DNA from: Cytophagaceae bacterium ABcell3
GTDB taxonomy: Bacteria; Bacteroidota; Bacteroidia; Cytophagales; Cytophagaceae
Length of the DNA stretch: 64,000 nt
Reading direction: 5' to 3'
Assembly (NCBI GenBank): GCA_030913385.1
Contig: CP133159.1
Coordinates: 1,014,584-1,078,583 of the forward strand
The translations under genes and the position numbers were made by a program. The number at the start of each line of letters is the position of its first letter. Position 1 is the first letter of the stretch. The notes below the pieces were generated by a model. It saw only the letters and a list, made by a program, of their open reading frames with translations. It was not told the origin of the DNA and did not search any database. This document shows, piece after piece, positions 9,364 to 18,233 of the stretch.

Positions 9364-10899
9364 ATGATAGAACTTGGTTCTTCTTCGTTGGCGCTTCCCG
9401 ACTTGCTCAATGCGCTGCATGGGCAAAAGGTAACAATCTCAGAGTATTCCAGAAAACGGGTAGAGGAAAGCTATAGTTTTTTGAAAGAGTTTTCTGAGAA
9501 TAAGATTATTTACGGTATAAATACTGGTTTTGGCCCAATGGCACAGTATCGTATTAAGGAAGAAGAGCAAGAGCAACTTCAGTATAACCTCATTCGAAGC
9601 CATGCATCAGGATCTGGCAATATCCTTGATCCTGAATATGTAAAAGTTTCTATGCTGGCCAGGTTGAATACCCTTTCTTTAGGTTATTCAGGTGTTCACT
9701 CTTCAGCTCTTGATGTATTGGCTCAATTAATTAATAATGACATTACCCCACTTATCTTTGAGCATGGAGGTGTAGGGGCCAGTGGCGATTTGGTACAACT
9801 TGCCCATCTTGCCCTTGTTATGATAGGAGAGGGGGAGGTTTTTTATAAAGGTGAGCGCAAACCCACTGCGCAAGTTTTTAAGAGTCTTGGCATAGAGCCA
9901 ATGAAGGTAAAGCTAAGAGAGGGACTTGCCGTCATGAACGGTACCAGTATAATGACGGGTATTGGCCTTGTAAATACCATTTATGCAAAAAGGGCTATAG
10001 AATGGGGTCTTGTTGCGTCCATTATGATCAGTGAGCTGGTCGATACGTATGATGACTACTTTTCTGAAGAACTCAACAATGCAAAGATGCATATTGGCCA
10101 GCAGAAAGTGGCAGCAACAATAAGGGAAGCCCTTGACAAAAGCCAATATGTCAAAAAAAGATCATCGTACTCTTATAGTAAAGTTACAGAAGAGAAGTTT
10201 TTTTTGGAGAAAGTTCAGGAGTACTATTCCATTAGGTGTGTGCCACAGATTGTAGGCGCAATTCTTGAAACTACGGAACACTGTCAAAAAGTACTGCTTG
10301 AGGAGGCAAATTCGGCAAATGACAATCCTATAGTGGACGTAAAAGCTCAAAATGTTTTTCACGGAGGTAATTTTCATGGCGACTACGTAGCACTGGAAAT
10401 GGATAAGCTAAAGATTGCCATTACAAAGTTATCTATGCTTGCAGAGAGACAGTTGAATTTTTTAATGAATCCTAAGTTGAATGATTTACTTCCGCCTTTT
10501 GTTAATATGGGGAAGCTAGGCTTTAATTTCGGTATGCAAGGTGTGCAGTTTACGGCCACTTCTACCACAGCCGAAAACCAGATGCTTTCGAACCCAATGT
10601 ATGTGCATAGTATCCCGAACAACAATGACAACCAAGATATCGTAAGTATGGGAACGAATGCGGCAATATGTTCAAAAAAAGTTATAGATAACACTTTTGA
10701 GGTATTGTCTATAGGACTTATTTCCATTGTACAAGCCCTAAGTGCTTTAGAGAAAACGGAGGGGCTGTCTCCTTTATCTGCCAAAACTTTTGGGGATATC
10801 CGAGAAATAGTCCCAGCATTTGTAGAAGATTATCCTATTTATAAGGATTTGAAAAAGGTTAAAAATCATCTGATGAATATAAACCCAATAGGTATTTAA
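9364..10899 (+). CDS. Tyrosine (histidine-family) ammonia lyase
   Basis: About 511 residues of the aromatic amino acid lyase family. The MIO-forming Ala-Ser-Gly lies in GGVGASGDLVQL (Ala139 from this start). NTGFGPMAQYRI and YNLIRSHASG closely resemble the lyase of Flavobacterium johnsoniae, which is known to act on tyrosine although it looks like a HAL. The expected reaction is L-tyrosine to 4-coumarate plus ammonia, giving the aryl starter of the polyene. The frame opens at 9322 (an ATG adding 14 residues, MLYVDEHV...), but the second ATG at 9364 aligns better with family N-termini and clears the inverted repeat. First gene of the long rightward operon. Confidence 0.85.
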   Translation: MIELGSSSLALPDLLNALHGQKVTISEYSRKRVEESYSFLKEFSENKIIYGINTGFGPMAQYRIKEEEQEQLQYNLIRSHASGSGNILDPEYVKVSMLARLNTLSLGYSGVHSSALDVLAQLINNDITPLIFEHGGVGASGDLVQLAHLALVMIGEGEVFYKGERKPTAQVFKSLGIEPMKVKLREGLAVMNGTSIMTGIGLVNTIYAKRAIEWGLVASIMISELVDTYDDYFSEELNNAKMHIGQQKVAATIREALDKSQYVKKRSSYSYSKVTEEKFFLEKVQEYYSIRCVPQIVGAILETTEHCQKVLLEEANSANDNPIVDVKAQNVFHGGNFHGDYVALEMDKLKIAITKLSMLAERQLNFLMNPKLNDLLPPFVNMGKLGFNFGMQGVQFTATSTTAENQMLSNPMYVHSIPNNNDNQDIVSMGTNAAICSKKVIDNTFEVLSIGLISIVQALSALEKTEGLSPLSAKTFGDIREIVPAFVEDYPIYKDLKKVKNHLMNINPIGI

Positions 10900-10963
10900 A
10901 TTTTTTGAGGTGAATGCATTGTGTTAGTGAATTAATATTTAGTCATAAAAAAAGTTTTTTTTA

Positions 10964-11689
10964 ATGAAATATGCATTGGTGACCGGCGGGTCTAGGGGGA
11001 TAGGTAGGGCTATTTGCCTAAAACTTGCCGAACAAGGTTACAATATTTTAATAAACTACCTGTCTAATCAGTCGGCGGCTGAAGAAACATTGAAACTGGT
11101 TAAGGAAAAAGGCGTAGAAGCTACATTAATGAAGTTTGATGTTTCTGATAGAGAAGAGGTACGGAAAGTAATAGAAGGGTGGTATAATGAACACAAAGAT
11201 GACTCCATAGAAGTTTTGATAAACAACTCCGGTATTAAAAAAGACAATCTCATGGTGTGGATGAAAGATGAGGAATGGGATGATGTTTTGAATATTAGTT
11301 TGGGAGGTTTTTACAATGTTACCAAGCCGGTGCTTCAGGAAATGATTAAAGGCAAATATGGAAGGATTGTCAATGTTGTTTCTTTGTCAGGTGTAAAAGG
11401 TTTGCCCGGCCAAACTAATTACTCAGCTTCTAAAGCGGCTGTCATTGGTGCTACGAAGGCTTTGAGCCAAGAAGTTGGCAGACGAAATATTACCGTTAAC
11501 GCAGTAGCCCCTGGTTTTATCAAAACTGAAATGATAGAAGGAATTGATGAAGCTCAGTATAAGTCTCATATTCCTCTAAAGCGATTTGGAACTGCAGAAG
11601 AAGTAGCTGACCTTGTGGGCTTTTTAAGTTCTCCGAACGCTTCATATATCACAGGCGAGGTAATATGCATAACGGGAGGGCTTTATTGA
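10964..11689 (+). CDS. fabG: 3-oxoacyl-ACP reductase (FabG-like SDR)
   Basis: A 241-residue short-chain dehydrogenase. The N-terminal TGGSRGIGRAI binds NADPH, NNSGI is the structural motif near 87, the catalytic YSASK has Tyr and Lys near residue 152, and the tail VICITGGLY is typical of FabG. It would reduce the 3-oxo group made by the cluster ketosynthases, equivalent to the ketoreductase of aryl-polyene clusters. It follows the ammonia lyase by 64 bp and precedes the first ketosynthase. Its position argues for a dedicated role rather than housekeeping fatty acid synthesis. Confidence 0.9.
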   Translation: MKYALVTGGSRGIGRAICLKLAEQGYNILINYLSNQSAAEETLKLVKEKGVEATLMKFDVSDREEVRKVIEGWYNEHKDDSIEVLINNSGIKKDNLMVWMKDEEWDDVLNISLGGFYNVTKPVLQEMIKGKYGRIVNVVSLSGVKGLPGQTNYSASKAAVIGATKALSQEVGRRNITVNAVAPGFIKTEMIEGIDEAQYKSHIPLKRFGTAEEVADLVGFLSSPNASYITGEVICITGGLY

Positions 11690-11762
11690 TGGGTTTAACA
11701 TCCATGTTTTTAACTATGGATAGACCTCTAGATCCTAATAATATAAAATAAGAATAAAATTG

Positions 11763-12983
11763 ATGAAAAGGGTTGTAATTACCGGAATGGGGATTTATTC
11801 CTGCATCGGACTTGATCTGGACTCTGTAAGAGATTCGTTGTATTATGGAAAGTCCGGTATTGGAACAGAGCCTTTGAGAAAAGAGCTTGGTTTCCGGTCT
11901 TCTCTTACCGGAATAGTTCCAAAACCTGACTTAAAGAAACACCTTAACCGGAGGCAGCGGGTTGGTATGTCAGAGCAAGCTGAGTATGCTTACGTTGCAA
12001 CATTAGAAGCATTGAAAAATGCTAACATTGACGAAGATTTTCTTGCCCAAAAGGATGTTGGAATAATTTATGGAAATGACAGCTCGGCAAAACCATGCAT
12101 TGAGGCATATCAATTATTGGAGAAAAAGAAAGATACCGCATTGATAGGTAGCGGATCCACTTTTCAATCGATGACCTCTACCATTACCATGAACCTTTCT
12201 ACTATTTTTAAGCTGCGAGGTATTAACATGACCATAAGTGCAGCTTGTGCGAGTGGCTCTCATGCGCTTGGGCTTGGGTACATGATGATTCAATCAGGTA
12301 TGCAAGACATTGTGATTTGTGGCGGTGCTCAAGAAGTAAACTATCACTCCATGGGAAGTTTTGATGGCTTAAGTGCTTTTTCTATTAAAGAAGATGAGCC
12401 TGCCAAGGCTTCTAGGCCATTTGATAAAAGCAGAGATGGCTTGATCCCTAGTGGTGGCGGCGCTACTCTGGTCATCGAGAGTTATGAATCGGCCAAACAA
12501 CGTGGTGCAAAAATTCTAGCGGAAGTTATTGGTTATGGGTTTTCTTCTAATGGAGATCATATTTCTGCCCCAAATGTAGAGGGCCCAATTTCCTCATTGC
12601 AAATGGCACTAAAAAATTCCGGTGTTAAAGCATCTGATATTCAGTATATAAATGCACACGCTACATCTACTCCAGTCGGAGATTTAAAAGAAGGAATAGC
12701 CATTAAAAATGTTTTTGGGGAAAGCAATCCTTTAATTAGTTCTACTAAGTCTATGACTGGGCACGAAATGTGGATGGCAGGGGCTAGTGAGATTATTTAT
12801 TCTATGCTTATGATGGAAAATAACTTCATTGCTCCTAATGTTAACTTGGAAGAGCCTGAAGATGAAATTAAAGACCTTAACTTTGCTTTTTCTACTATAG
12901 AGAAAAACTTTGATACTTTCTTGTCCAACTCTTTTGGATTTGGAGGTACAAATTCTTCCATTATTATTAAAAAATTTAAATAG
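11763..12983 (+). CDS. Beta-ketoacyl-ACP synthase (KAS I/II type) 1
   Basis: About 406 residues with a complete thiolase-fold triad: nucleophile Cys162 in SAACASG, His in NAHATSTPVGD, and His in TGHEMWMAGASE. The last motif departs from the usual GHTLGAAG, a divergence that may mark a specialised polyene ketosynthase. The frame can be opened one codon earlier with TTG (11760), but the ATG at 11763 is the natural start. The ACP gene begins 12 bp downstream. It should catalyse Claisen condensation of malonyl-ACP with the growing aryl-polyenoyl chain. Confidence 0.88.
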   Translation: MKRVVITGMGIYSCIGLDLDSVRDSLYYGKSGIGTEPLRKELGFRSSLTGIVPKPDLKKHLNRRQRVGMSEQAEYAYVATLEALKNANIDEDFLAQKDVGIIYGNDSSAKPCIEAYQLLEKKKDTALIGSGSTFQSMTSTITMNLSTIFKLRGINMTISAACASGSHALGLGYMMIQSGMQDIVICGGAQEVNYHSMGSFDGLSAFSIKEDEPAKASRPFDKSRDGLIPSGGGATLVIESYESAKQRGAKILAEVIGYGFSSNGDHISAPNVEGPISSLQMALKNSGVKASDIQYINAHATSTPVGDLKEGIAIKNVFGESNPLISSTKSMTGHEMWMAGASEIIYSMLMMENNFIAPNVNLEEPEDEIKDLNFAFSTIEKNFDTFLSNSFGFGGTNSSIIIKKFK

Positions 12984-12995
12984 AAATACCTTTTT

Positions 12996-13244
12996 ATGAC
13001 TAAGCAGGAAATAATCGAAAAAATCAACGGTTTTTTGGTTGATGAATTTGAAGTTGAACCGGAAGCCATTAAACCTGAGGCAAACTTAAGAGAAACATTG
13101 CAGCTCGACAGCTTGGATTACTTAGATCTCGTTATTGAAATAGAAAGTAATTTTGGTTTTAAAGTTCAGCAGGAAGACTTTCAGAATATTCATGTTTTTC
13201 AGGACTTTTATGATTATATAGCTCAAAAAGTTGAAAACAAGTAG
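12996..13244 (+). CDS. Acyl carrier protein 1
   Basis: An 82-residue acidic protein with the phosphopantetheine attachment Ser in QLDSLDYLDL and the helix IEIESNFGF, as in type II ACPs. It probably carries the growing polyene. The downstream acyltransferase frame overlaps its end by 14 bp, so the two are likely translationally coupled. A second, different ACP lies at 16774. Confidence 0.9.
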   Translation: MTKQEIIEKINGFLVDEFEVEPEAIKPEANLRETLQLDSLDYLDLVIEIESNFGFKVQQEDFQNIHVFQDFYDYIAQKVENK

Positions 13245-14151
13245 TACTACATGGAAAGGCAAAACCCGTGGAGGTGTACTGGGGTATAAAATATTTATTT
13301 TTATACTCAAAAAACTTGGGCTTCGATCTGCTTATGTCCTTTTAAGATTTGTAGCGGTTTATTTCGTGTTTTCTGCACCTGGTGCTACCTATAGCATGTT
13401 CAAATACTTTAGGGATAGACATGGCTATAGTCGCATAAAGTCTTTCATATCTGTGTATCAAAACTACTATGTTTTTGGACAGACGCTTTTGGACAAGATA
13501 GCTATTCTTTCTGGCATGGAGCATAAGTTTTCATATACTTGCCATGGGCTTGAACACCTGAAAGGTTTAAAAGAAACAGGAGGGATTCTCATTAGCGGTC
13601 ATGTAGGGAGCTGGGATATTGCAGGTTTTATGCTTCAGGAGGCTGACATCAAAATTAATATTCTGATGTTTGAAGCAGAAGAGCAAAAGGTTAAAGGATA
13701 TCTTGAAAAGGTAGTGAAAAGCGAACACGTAAACATTATTCCTATAAAACAGGATTTCTCCCATCTCTTTTTGATTAACAATGCTTTAAAGAGAAAGGAG
13801 ATTATCTGCATGCATGGCGATAGGTTTGTTGCCGGGGCTCGTGTGGAGAAGGTAAACTTTCTTGGCAAAGATGCTTTCTTCCCATTAGGACCTTTTGTTA
13901 TGGCTTCAAAATTAAAGGTGCCGTTTAATTTTGTGTATGCAGTACGGGGTAAAAACTTTAAGTATCATCTTTCATCAACCCCAGCTGTACTTGACCCCAG
14001 CCTAAAACCGAAAGACGTATTATATAAGTATGTTCATTCTCTTGAAGAGAAAGTAAAGCAGTATCCGCTTCAATGGTTTAATTACTACGACTTTTGGAGT
14101 GAAGATGTTAAAGGAGGTATTTATGAAAGCAATGAAAATGCAAATAATTAA
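13231..14151 (+). CDS. LpxL/HtrB-type acyltransferase
   Basis: A 306-residue protein of the lysophospholipid/lipid A acyltransferase family. The catalytic HX4D motif is in SGHVGSWDIAG near residue 115, and MHGDRFVAGARVEKVNFLG supplies the second conserved block. A hydrophobic segment lies near residues 18-45. No in-frame ATG fits; the start appears to be TTG at 13231, inside the ACP gene. It may transfer the ACP-bound polyene (or a fatty acyl group) onto a lipid or resorcinol partner at the inner membrane; the acceptor is unknown. E. coli aryl-polyene clusters also hold a member of this family. Confidence 0.82.
   Translation: MKTSSTTWKGKTRGGVLGYKIFIFILKKLGLRSAYVLLRFVAVYFVFSAPGATYSMFKYFRDRHGYSRIKSFISVYQNYYVFGQTLLDKIAILSGMEHKFSYTCHGLEHLKGLKETGGILISGHVGSWDIAGFMLQEADIKINILMFEAEEQKVKGYLEKVVKSEHVNIIPIKQDFSHLFLINNALKRKEIICMHGDRFVAGARVEKVNFLGKDAFFPLGPFVMASKLKVPFNFVYAVRGKNFKYHLSSTPAVLDPSLKPKDVLYKYVHSLEEKVKQYPLQWFNYYDFWSEDVKGGIYESNENANN
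14111..14118 (+). promoter_or_regulatory. Strong Shine-Dalgarno sequence
   Basis: AAGGAGGT lies 4 bases before the ATG at 14123 and inside the end of the acyltransferase gene. Such sequences are uncommon in Bacteroidota, and this one decides the start of the dehydratase over the upstream GTG at 14099. Confidence 0.5.
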
Positions 14152-14572
14152 GAAAGACGAAGAGTTATATCAGTATTTACCCCAAAGGCCTCCTTTTGTA
14201 ATGGTTGACAAGCTTTATGAAAAAGGGGCATCTTATGTAGTTTCAGGCTTAGAAGTAAAGGACAGCAATATACTTGTAGAAAATGGGGTTTTTAATGAAG
14301 GCGGATTAGTAGAAAACATAGCTCAAACCGCTGCTTTATATGCAGGTACAAAATTTATTGATGCTGGGCAAGAAGTGCCTGTTGGTTACATTGCTGGCAT
14401 TAAGAAATTAAAGATTAAAGCACAGCCTTTGGTGGGTGAAGAAATTTATACCAGGACAACTTTGACACATGATTTCTCAAATATTCAGGTGGTAGAAGGT
14501 GCGGTCTTTAATATGAAAGATGAATGCATAGCAGAATGTGAATTAAGAATCTTTATCAAACAAGAAAGTTAA
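14123..14572 (+). CDS. 3-hydroxyacyl-ACP dehydratase-like hotdog protein (ApeP type)
   Basis: About 149 residues with a hotdog fold: LPQRPPFVMVDKLYEKG resembles the FabZ/FabA N-terminal block, and GGLVENIAQTAALYAG carries the acidic residue on the central helix. It should dehydrate 3-hydroxyacyl-ACP to the trans-2-enoyl form; with no enoyl reductase in the cluster, the double bonds accumulate as a polyene. The start follows the Shine-Dalgarno at 14111; an upstream GTG would add eight residues. The stop overlaps the ATG of the thioesterase by one base. Confidence 0.8.
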   Translation: MKAMKMQIIKKDEELYQYLPQRPPFVMVDKLYEKGASYVVSGLEVKDSNILVENGVFNEGGLVENIAQTAALYAGTKFIDAGQEVPVGYIAGIKKLKIKAQPLVGEEIYTRTTLTHDFSNIQVVEGAVFNMKDECIAECELRIFIKQES

Positions 14573-14982
14573 TGCTGGTAAATACCATAGAATTAAAACC
14601 TAGGTTTAGTGAAATAGACAGCATGGGAATTGTCTGGCATGGACATTATGTTAGGTATTTCGAAGATGGTAGAGAGGCATTTGGGAAAGAATATGGACTT
14701 CACTATTTGGAGGTATACAAGAATGGCTTTCTTATACCTATAGTTAAACTGGACTGCAACTATAAAAAACCTATTTTTTATACAGACACTTGCATTGTAG
14801 AAACATCATACATTGATACTGCGGCTGCTAAGATTGTTTTTAGCTATAAAATTATTAATCAAGAAAGTGGCGACTTATGTGCTACAGGTTGTTCAGAGCA
14901 GGTGTTTATCAATAATGAAAGAGAGCTTCAGCTTATAGCCCCAGATTTTTACATCGATTGGAAAAGGAAAAATAATATTTAA
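14572..14982 (+). CDS. 4-hydroxybenzoyl-CoA thioesterase (YbgC)-like hotdog protein
   Basis: A 136-residue acyl-ACP/acyl-CoA thioesterase. EIDSMGIVWHGHYVRYFEDG matches the YbgC/4HBT signature: the Asp near residue 17 takes part in hydrolysis, and the WHGHY segment shapes the acyl pocket. In aryl-polyene clusters this family is thought to release or edit the ACP-bound chain. One-base overlap with the preceding dehydratase indicates translational coupling. Confidence 0.85.
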   Translation: MLVNTIELKPRFSEIDSMGIVWHGHYVRYFEDGREAFGKEYGLHYLEVYKNGFLIPIVKLDCNYKKPIFYTDTCIVETSYIDTAAAKIVFSYKIINQESGDLCATGCSEQVFINNERELQLIAPDFYIDWKRKNNI

Positions 14983-15002
14983 ACCATATAAGTTTTTACT
15001 GC

Positions 15003-16139
15003 TTGAAAGTTTACTCAGTTGCCGATAATATTATTTCGCCTCTAGGTTTTACCACTGAGGAGAATTTTTCTGCTATAAGCAATGAGGAAACTGCTATTAA
15101 AGAAATATTGCCTGGCAAGCTGTCTGCAAGCAGTTTTCATGGTGCGTTGATTGAAAATGATAGTTTAATTAACAGCATTGAAGATAAAGTGACTCGGCTG
15201 GAGGGAATGCTTATTCTTTCAATAAGCAGTGCTCTTAAGAAAATTAGTAAGCTTAATAAGGACAAGACCTTATTAATTCTTTCAAGTACAAAAGGAAACA
15301 TAGACCTGCTCAATCCGCAACAAAACCCTGATATACCTAGAGAGCGTCTCAGGCTTGGAGCGCTTGCTAATTATTTAGCAGGGTATTTTGGACTGACCTG
15401 TACGCCGTTGGTTGTTTCTAATGCGTGTATTTCAGGTGTTTCAGCAATACTTGTGGGGAAGAAGATGATTAACACCGGAGCTTATGATCACGTAATAGTG
15501 GCAGGAGGTGACATTCTTGATGAGTTTGTTGTTTCTGGGTTCCAGTCATTAATGGCTATTAGCGATAAGCCTTGTAAGCCCTATGATAAATCAAGAGACG
15601 GGGTAAGTCTGGGAGAAGCTTGTGGAACTATGGTCCTGAGCAATGACCCTGGTTTAAGTAATGATCGTGATTCACTTGCCCTTATAGCAGGAGGAGGACA
15701 AGCCAATGACGCCAATCATATTTCTGGCCCATCACGGACTGGTGAAGGGCTGAAACTTGCCATATCAAAAGCTTTGCGCCAGTCCCAGCTGGAAGCAAAA
15801 GATGTGGGCTATATCAATGCACATGGTACCGCCACAGTATATAATGATGAAATGGAAGCCATTGCCTTTGATGCACTTGGTTTGAACCATGTCCCATTAA
15901 ATAGCCTAAAAGGTTTTTGGGGGCATACGCTGGGTGCTGCTGGGGTGATCGAGTCTATTATGAGCATACGGCAATTGACCGCTGGCAAACTATTTAAATC
16001 TTTGGGACTGGAAAATAAAGGGGTCTCCAAGGACATTGCTGTTATTGAAATGAACAAAGAACTTTCATGTCAAATTGCCTTGAAAACAGCCTCTGGTTTC
16101 GGAGGGTGTAATGCTGCTGTAATTTTTGAAAAGATATGA
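15003..16139 (+). CDS. Beta-ketoacyl-ACP synthase 2
   Basis: A 378-residue KAS I/II-type enzyme with an intact triad: Cys142 in SNACISG, His in NAHGTATVYNDE, and His in FWGHTLGAAG. The start is TTG at 15003: no ATG lies near the conserved N-terminus (VYSVADNIISPLG). It is shorter than usual FabF (about 410), with a short N-terminal half. The stop overlaps the next ATG (ATGA at 16136). Probably a second condensing enzyme, for initiation or a particular chain length. Confidence 0.85.
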   Translation: MKVYSVADNIISPLGFTTEENFSAISNEETAIKEILPGKLSASSFHGALIENDSLINSIEDKVTRLEGMLILSISSALKKISKLNKDKTLLILSSTKGNIDLLNPQQNPDIPRERLRLGALANYLAGYFGLTCTPLVVSNACISGVSAILVGKKMINTGAYDHVIVAGGDILDEFVVSGFQSLMAISDKPCKPYDKSRDGVSLGEACGTMVLSNDPGLSNDRDSLALIAGGGQANDANHISGPSRTGEGLKLAISKALRQSQLEAKDVGYINAHGTATVYNDEMEAIAFDALGLNHVPLNSLKGFWGHTLGAAGVIESIMSIRQLTAGKLFKSLGLENKGVSKDIAVIEMNKELSCQIALKTASGFGGCNAAVIFEKI

Positions 16140-16762
16140 ACATTGGAGTTTCTTCATATTGCCAGATAAGTCCTACAGGGGTATTTAAAAACGGAGTTCG
16201 CTTGATGAAAAACGAGTGGCCTTCAAACTCATTTAATGAGTATGCAAGAGGTATTTATGATTTCTTGAATATTGCTTACCCCAAATATTTTAAGATGGAC
16301 GAGTTGTGCAAGTTGGCTTTTTTGGCAACAGAAGTCCTTTTGTCTAACTGTAAGCTTAGAGATAGTGCAGAAACAGCTATTGTCATTGGCAATAAACATT
16401 CTTCATTGGCTTCAGATGAAAAGCATTTTGAGTCTTATAAAAACAGGGGACACTATTATCCCTCACCTGCTGTTTTTGTATATACTTTGCCCAACATTAT
16501 GTTAGGTGAAATCTGTATACGAAATAGAATTTTTGGAGAGAACTCTTGTTTTATTATGGAGGACTATGATGCCGGGTTTTTGTATGATTATGTAAATAAT
16601 CTTATTGCAAACGAAGGTTATACTTCCTGTATCACAGGATATATTGATTATATTTCAGAAAACTATTCAGCATCTTTATATTTGGTAGAGAAAGATGCCG
16701 AAGATAGGCAAGTATGCAAGTTTAACAGGGAGGCTTTGCTTCTCCCTAACTCAGGTAGATAA
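16136..16762 (+). CDS. Half-length ketosynthase-like protein, probably inactive
   Basis: A 208-residue protein with weak similarity to the N-terminal half of ketosynthases: SSYCQISPTGVFKNG at the start, FLATEVLLSNCKL, AIVIGNKHSSLASDE, and SPAVFVYTLPNIMLGEICIR, which resembles the region before the nucleophile. Where the active-site Cys would lie the sequence reads NSCFIMEDYDAGF, and the C-terminal half with both histidines is absent. It may pair with one of the full ketosynthases as a chain-length or scaffold subunit. The call rests on motif spacing, not on a database search. Confidence 0.55.
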   Translation: MNIGVSSYCQISPTGVFKNGVRLMKNEWPSNSFNEYARGIYDFLNIAYPKYFKMDELCKLAFLATEVLLSNCKLRDSAETAIVIGNKHSSLASDEKHFESYKNRGHYYPSPAVFVYTLPNIMLGEICIRNRIFGENSCFIMEDYDAGFLYDYVNNLIANEGYTSCITGYIDYISENYSASLYLVEKDAEDRQVCKFNREALLLPNSGR

Positions 16763-16773
16763 AAGGTAAGAAA

Positions 16774-17028
16774 ATGGATAATTTAATTGAGAAATTAAAA
16801 CAAGAAATTGTAGAGCATCTTAATCTTGAACATCTTAAAGCCGAAGAAATAGATGCGGAAGCACCATTGTTTGGTGATGGTGTGGGACTGGACTCTATTG
16901 ATGCGCTTGAGCTAATTGTTCTTTTGGAGAAAAATTATGGTATTAAAATTACCAGTGCTGAAGAAGGTAAAGAGGTATTTCAGTCGGTATCTGCCATGGC
17001 TAGCTATATTGAAAGCAAGAAAAGCTAA
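16774..17028 (+). CDS. Acyl carrier protein 2
   Basis: An 84-residue ACP with the phosphopantetheine Ser in VGLDSIDALELIVLLEKNYG, the DSID variant found in aryl-polyene and related type II systems. It is separated by 2 bp from the following ketosynthase. Two distinct ACPs may divide work between polyene extension and a starter or transfer step. Confidence 0.9.
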   Translation: MDNLIEKLKQEIVEHLNLEHLKAEEIDAEAPLFGDGVGLDSIDALELIVLLEKNYGIKITSAEEGKEVFQSVSAMASYIESKKS

Positions 17029-17030
17029 TA

Positions 17031-18233
17031 ATGTCTACTAAAGTATATATAACAGGGTTTGGGATAATTTCGTCTTTAGGAAATGGCTCTAAGGAGAACT
17101 TGAGGATGCTGTGCAAAGGCAGCTCAGGAATTGCTTTGCCTCAATATTTGCCTACAGCCTATAAAGATGAAATGGTGGTTGGTGAGGTTAAGTATTCTAA
17201 TGAAGAATTGAAGGAGTTAGCAGGCTTATCTAACGGAAAAACTTCAAGAACTAACATGCTAGGGTTGGTAGCTGTGAAAGAAGCACTTGTGATGGCCGGT
17301 TTGACCCAGACGCAGTGCCGTGAAGCAGGGTTGATAAACGGAACCTCTGTGGCAGGGATGGATATTTCAGAGCAATATTATAGCAGTGCTCGAAAAGGTG
17401 AAAATTTAGACTATACTGCCGCTTTTGGAGGACACGATTGTGGTGCTGGAACGGAGCTTATTGCAGACCGATGTCACCTGGAAGGTTTTATAAGTACCAT
17501 TAGTACGGCGTGTTCTTCTTCTGCCAATTCAATTATGCTTGCTGCAAGGAAGATCAAGGCTGGTACCCATGACTGCATTGTTGCTGGTGGTTCTGATGCT
17601 TTGTCTATTTTTACGTTAAATGGCTTTAACGCTTTAAAGATTTTGGACCGTGAACTGTGCCGGCCTTTTGATGTAAGCCGGGCAGGCTTAAACCTTGGTG
17701 AAGGTGCTGCCTATCTCGTTTTAGAGTCTGAAAAAAGCGTAGAGCGTAGAAAAGCAAAAGTGTTTGCAGAACTTTGCGGGTATGGCAATGCCAACGATGC
17801 TTACCATCAAACCGCTTCTTCTCCAGAAGGAAGAGGGGCAGCACTGGCCATCAAAAAAGCATTGGAGGTATCAGGTATTAAAATAGGAGCCATTGACTAT
17901 ATTAATGCACATGGTACAGGCACTTCAAACAATGATATGTCAGAAAGCATGGCTTTAAAAGACATCTTTGTAGATAACGTTCCTGCCTATAGTTCTACCA
18001 AGTCGTTCACGGGGCATACATTAGGAGCCGCAGGTGCTATTGAAGCTGTTTTTTCCGTTATGGCAATTCATTATAACTTGAAATTTCAAAACCTGAACCT
18101 TACCACTCCTATGGACGTCCTTCCTCAAGCACCGTTATATGCATTGGAGGAAAATCAGCAAGTAAACTGTGTATTGTCAAATTCGTTTGGCTTTGGAGGG
18201 AATTGCACATCTTTAATTTTTTCAGGCCTATGA
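17031..18233 (+). CDS. Beta-ketoacyl-ACP synthase 3
   Basis: A 400-residue KAS I/II-type enzyme with all catalytic residues: Cys161 in STACSSSAN, His in NAHGTGTSNND, and His in FTGHTLGAAGA. The C-terminal NSFGFGGNCTSLIF is the usual glycine-rich end. It is the most canonical of the three full ketosynthases. Its TGA overlaps the ATG of the next gene (ATGA at 18230), which encodes a ketosynthase-like partner without Cys; the pair is arranged like KS-alpha/KS-beta of type II polyketide synthases. Confidence 0.88.
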   Translation: MSTKVYITGFGIISSLGNGSKENLRMLCKGSSGIALPQYLPTAYKDEMVVGEVKYSNEELKELAGLSNGKTSRTNMLGLVAVKEALVMAGLTQTQCREAGLINGTSVAGMDISEQYYSSARKGENLDYTAAFGGHDCGAGTELIADRCHLEGFISTISTACSSSANSIMLAARKIKAGTHDCIVAGGSDALSIFTLNGFNALKILDRELCRPFDVSRAGLNLGEGAAYLVLESEKSVERRKAKVFAELCGYGNANDAYHQTASSPEGRGAALAIKKALEVSGIKIGAIDYINAHGTGTSNNDMSESMALKDIFVDNVPAYSSTKSFTGHTLGAAGAIEAVFSVMAIHYNLKFQNLNLTTPMDVLPQAPLYALEENQQVNCVLSNSFGFGGNCTSLIFSGL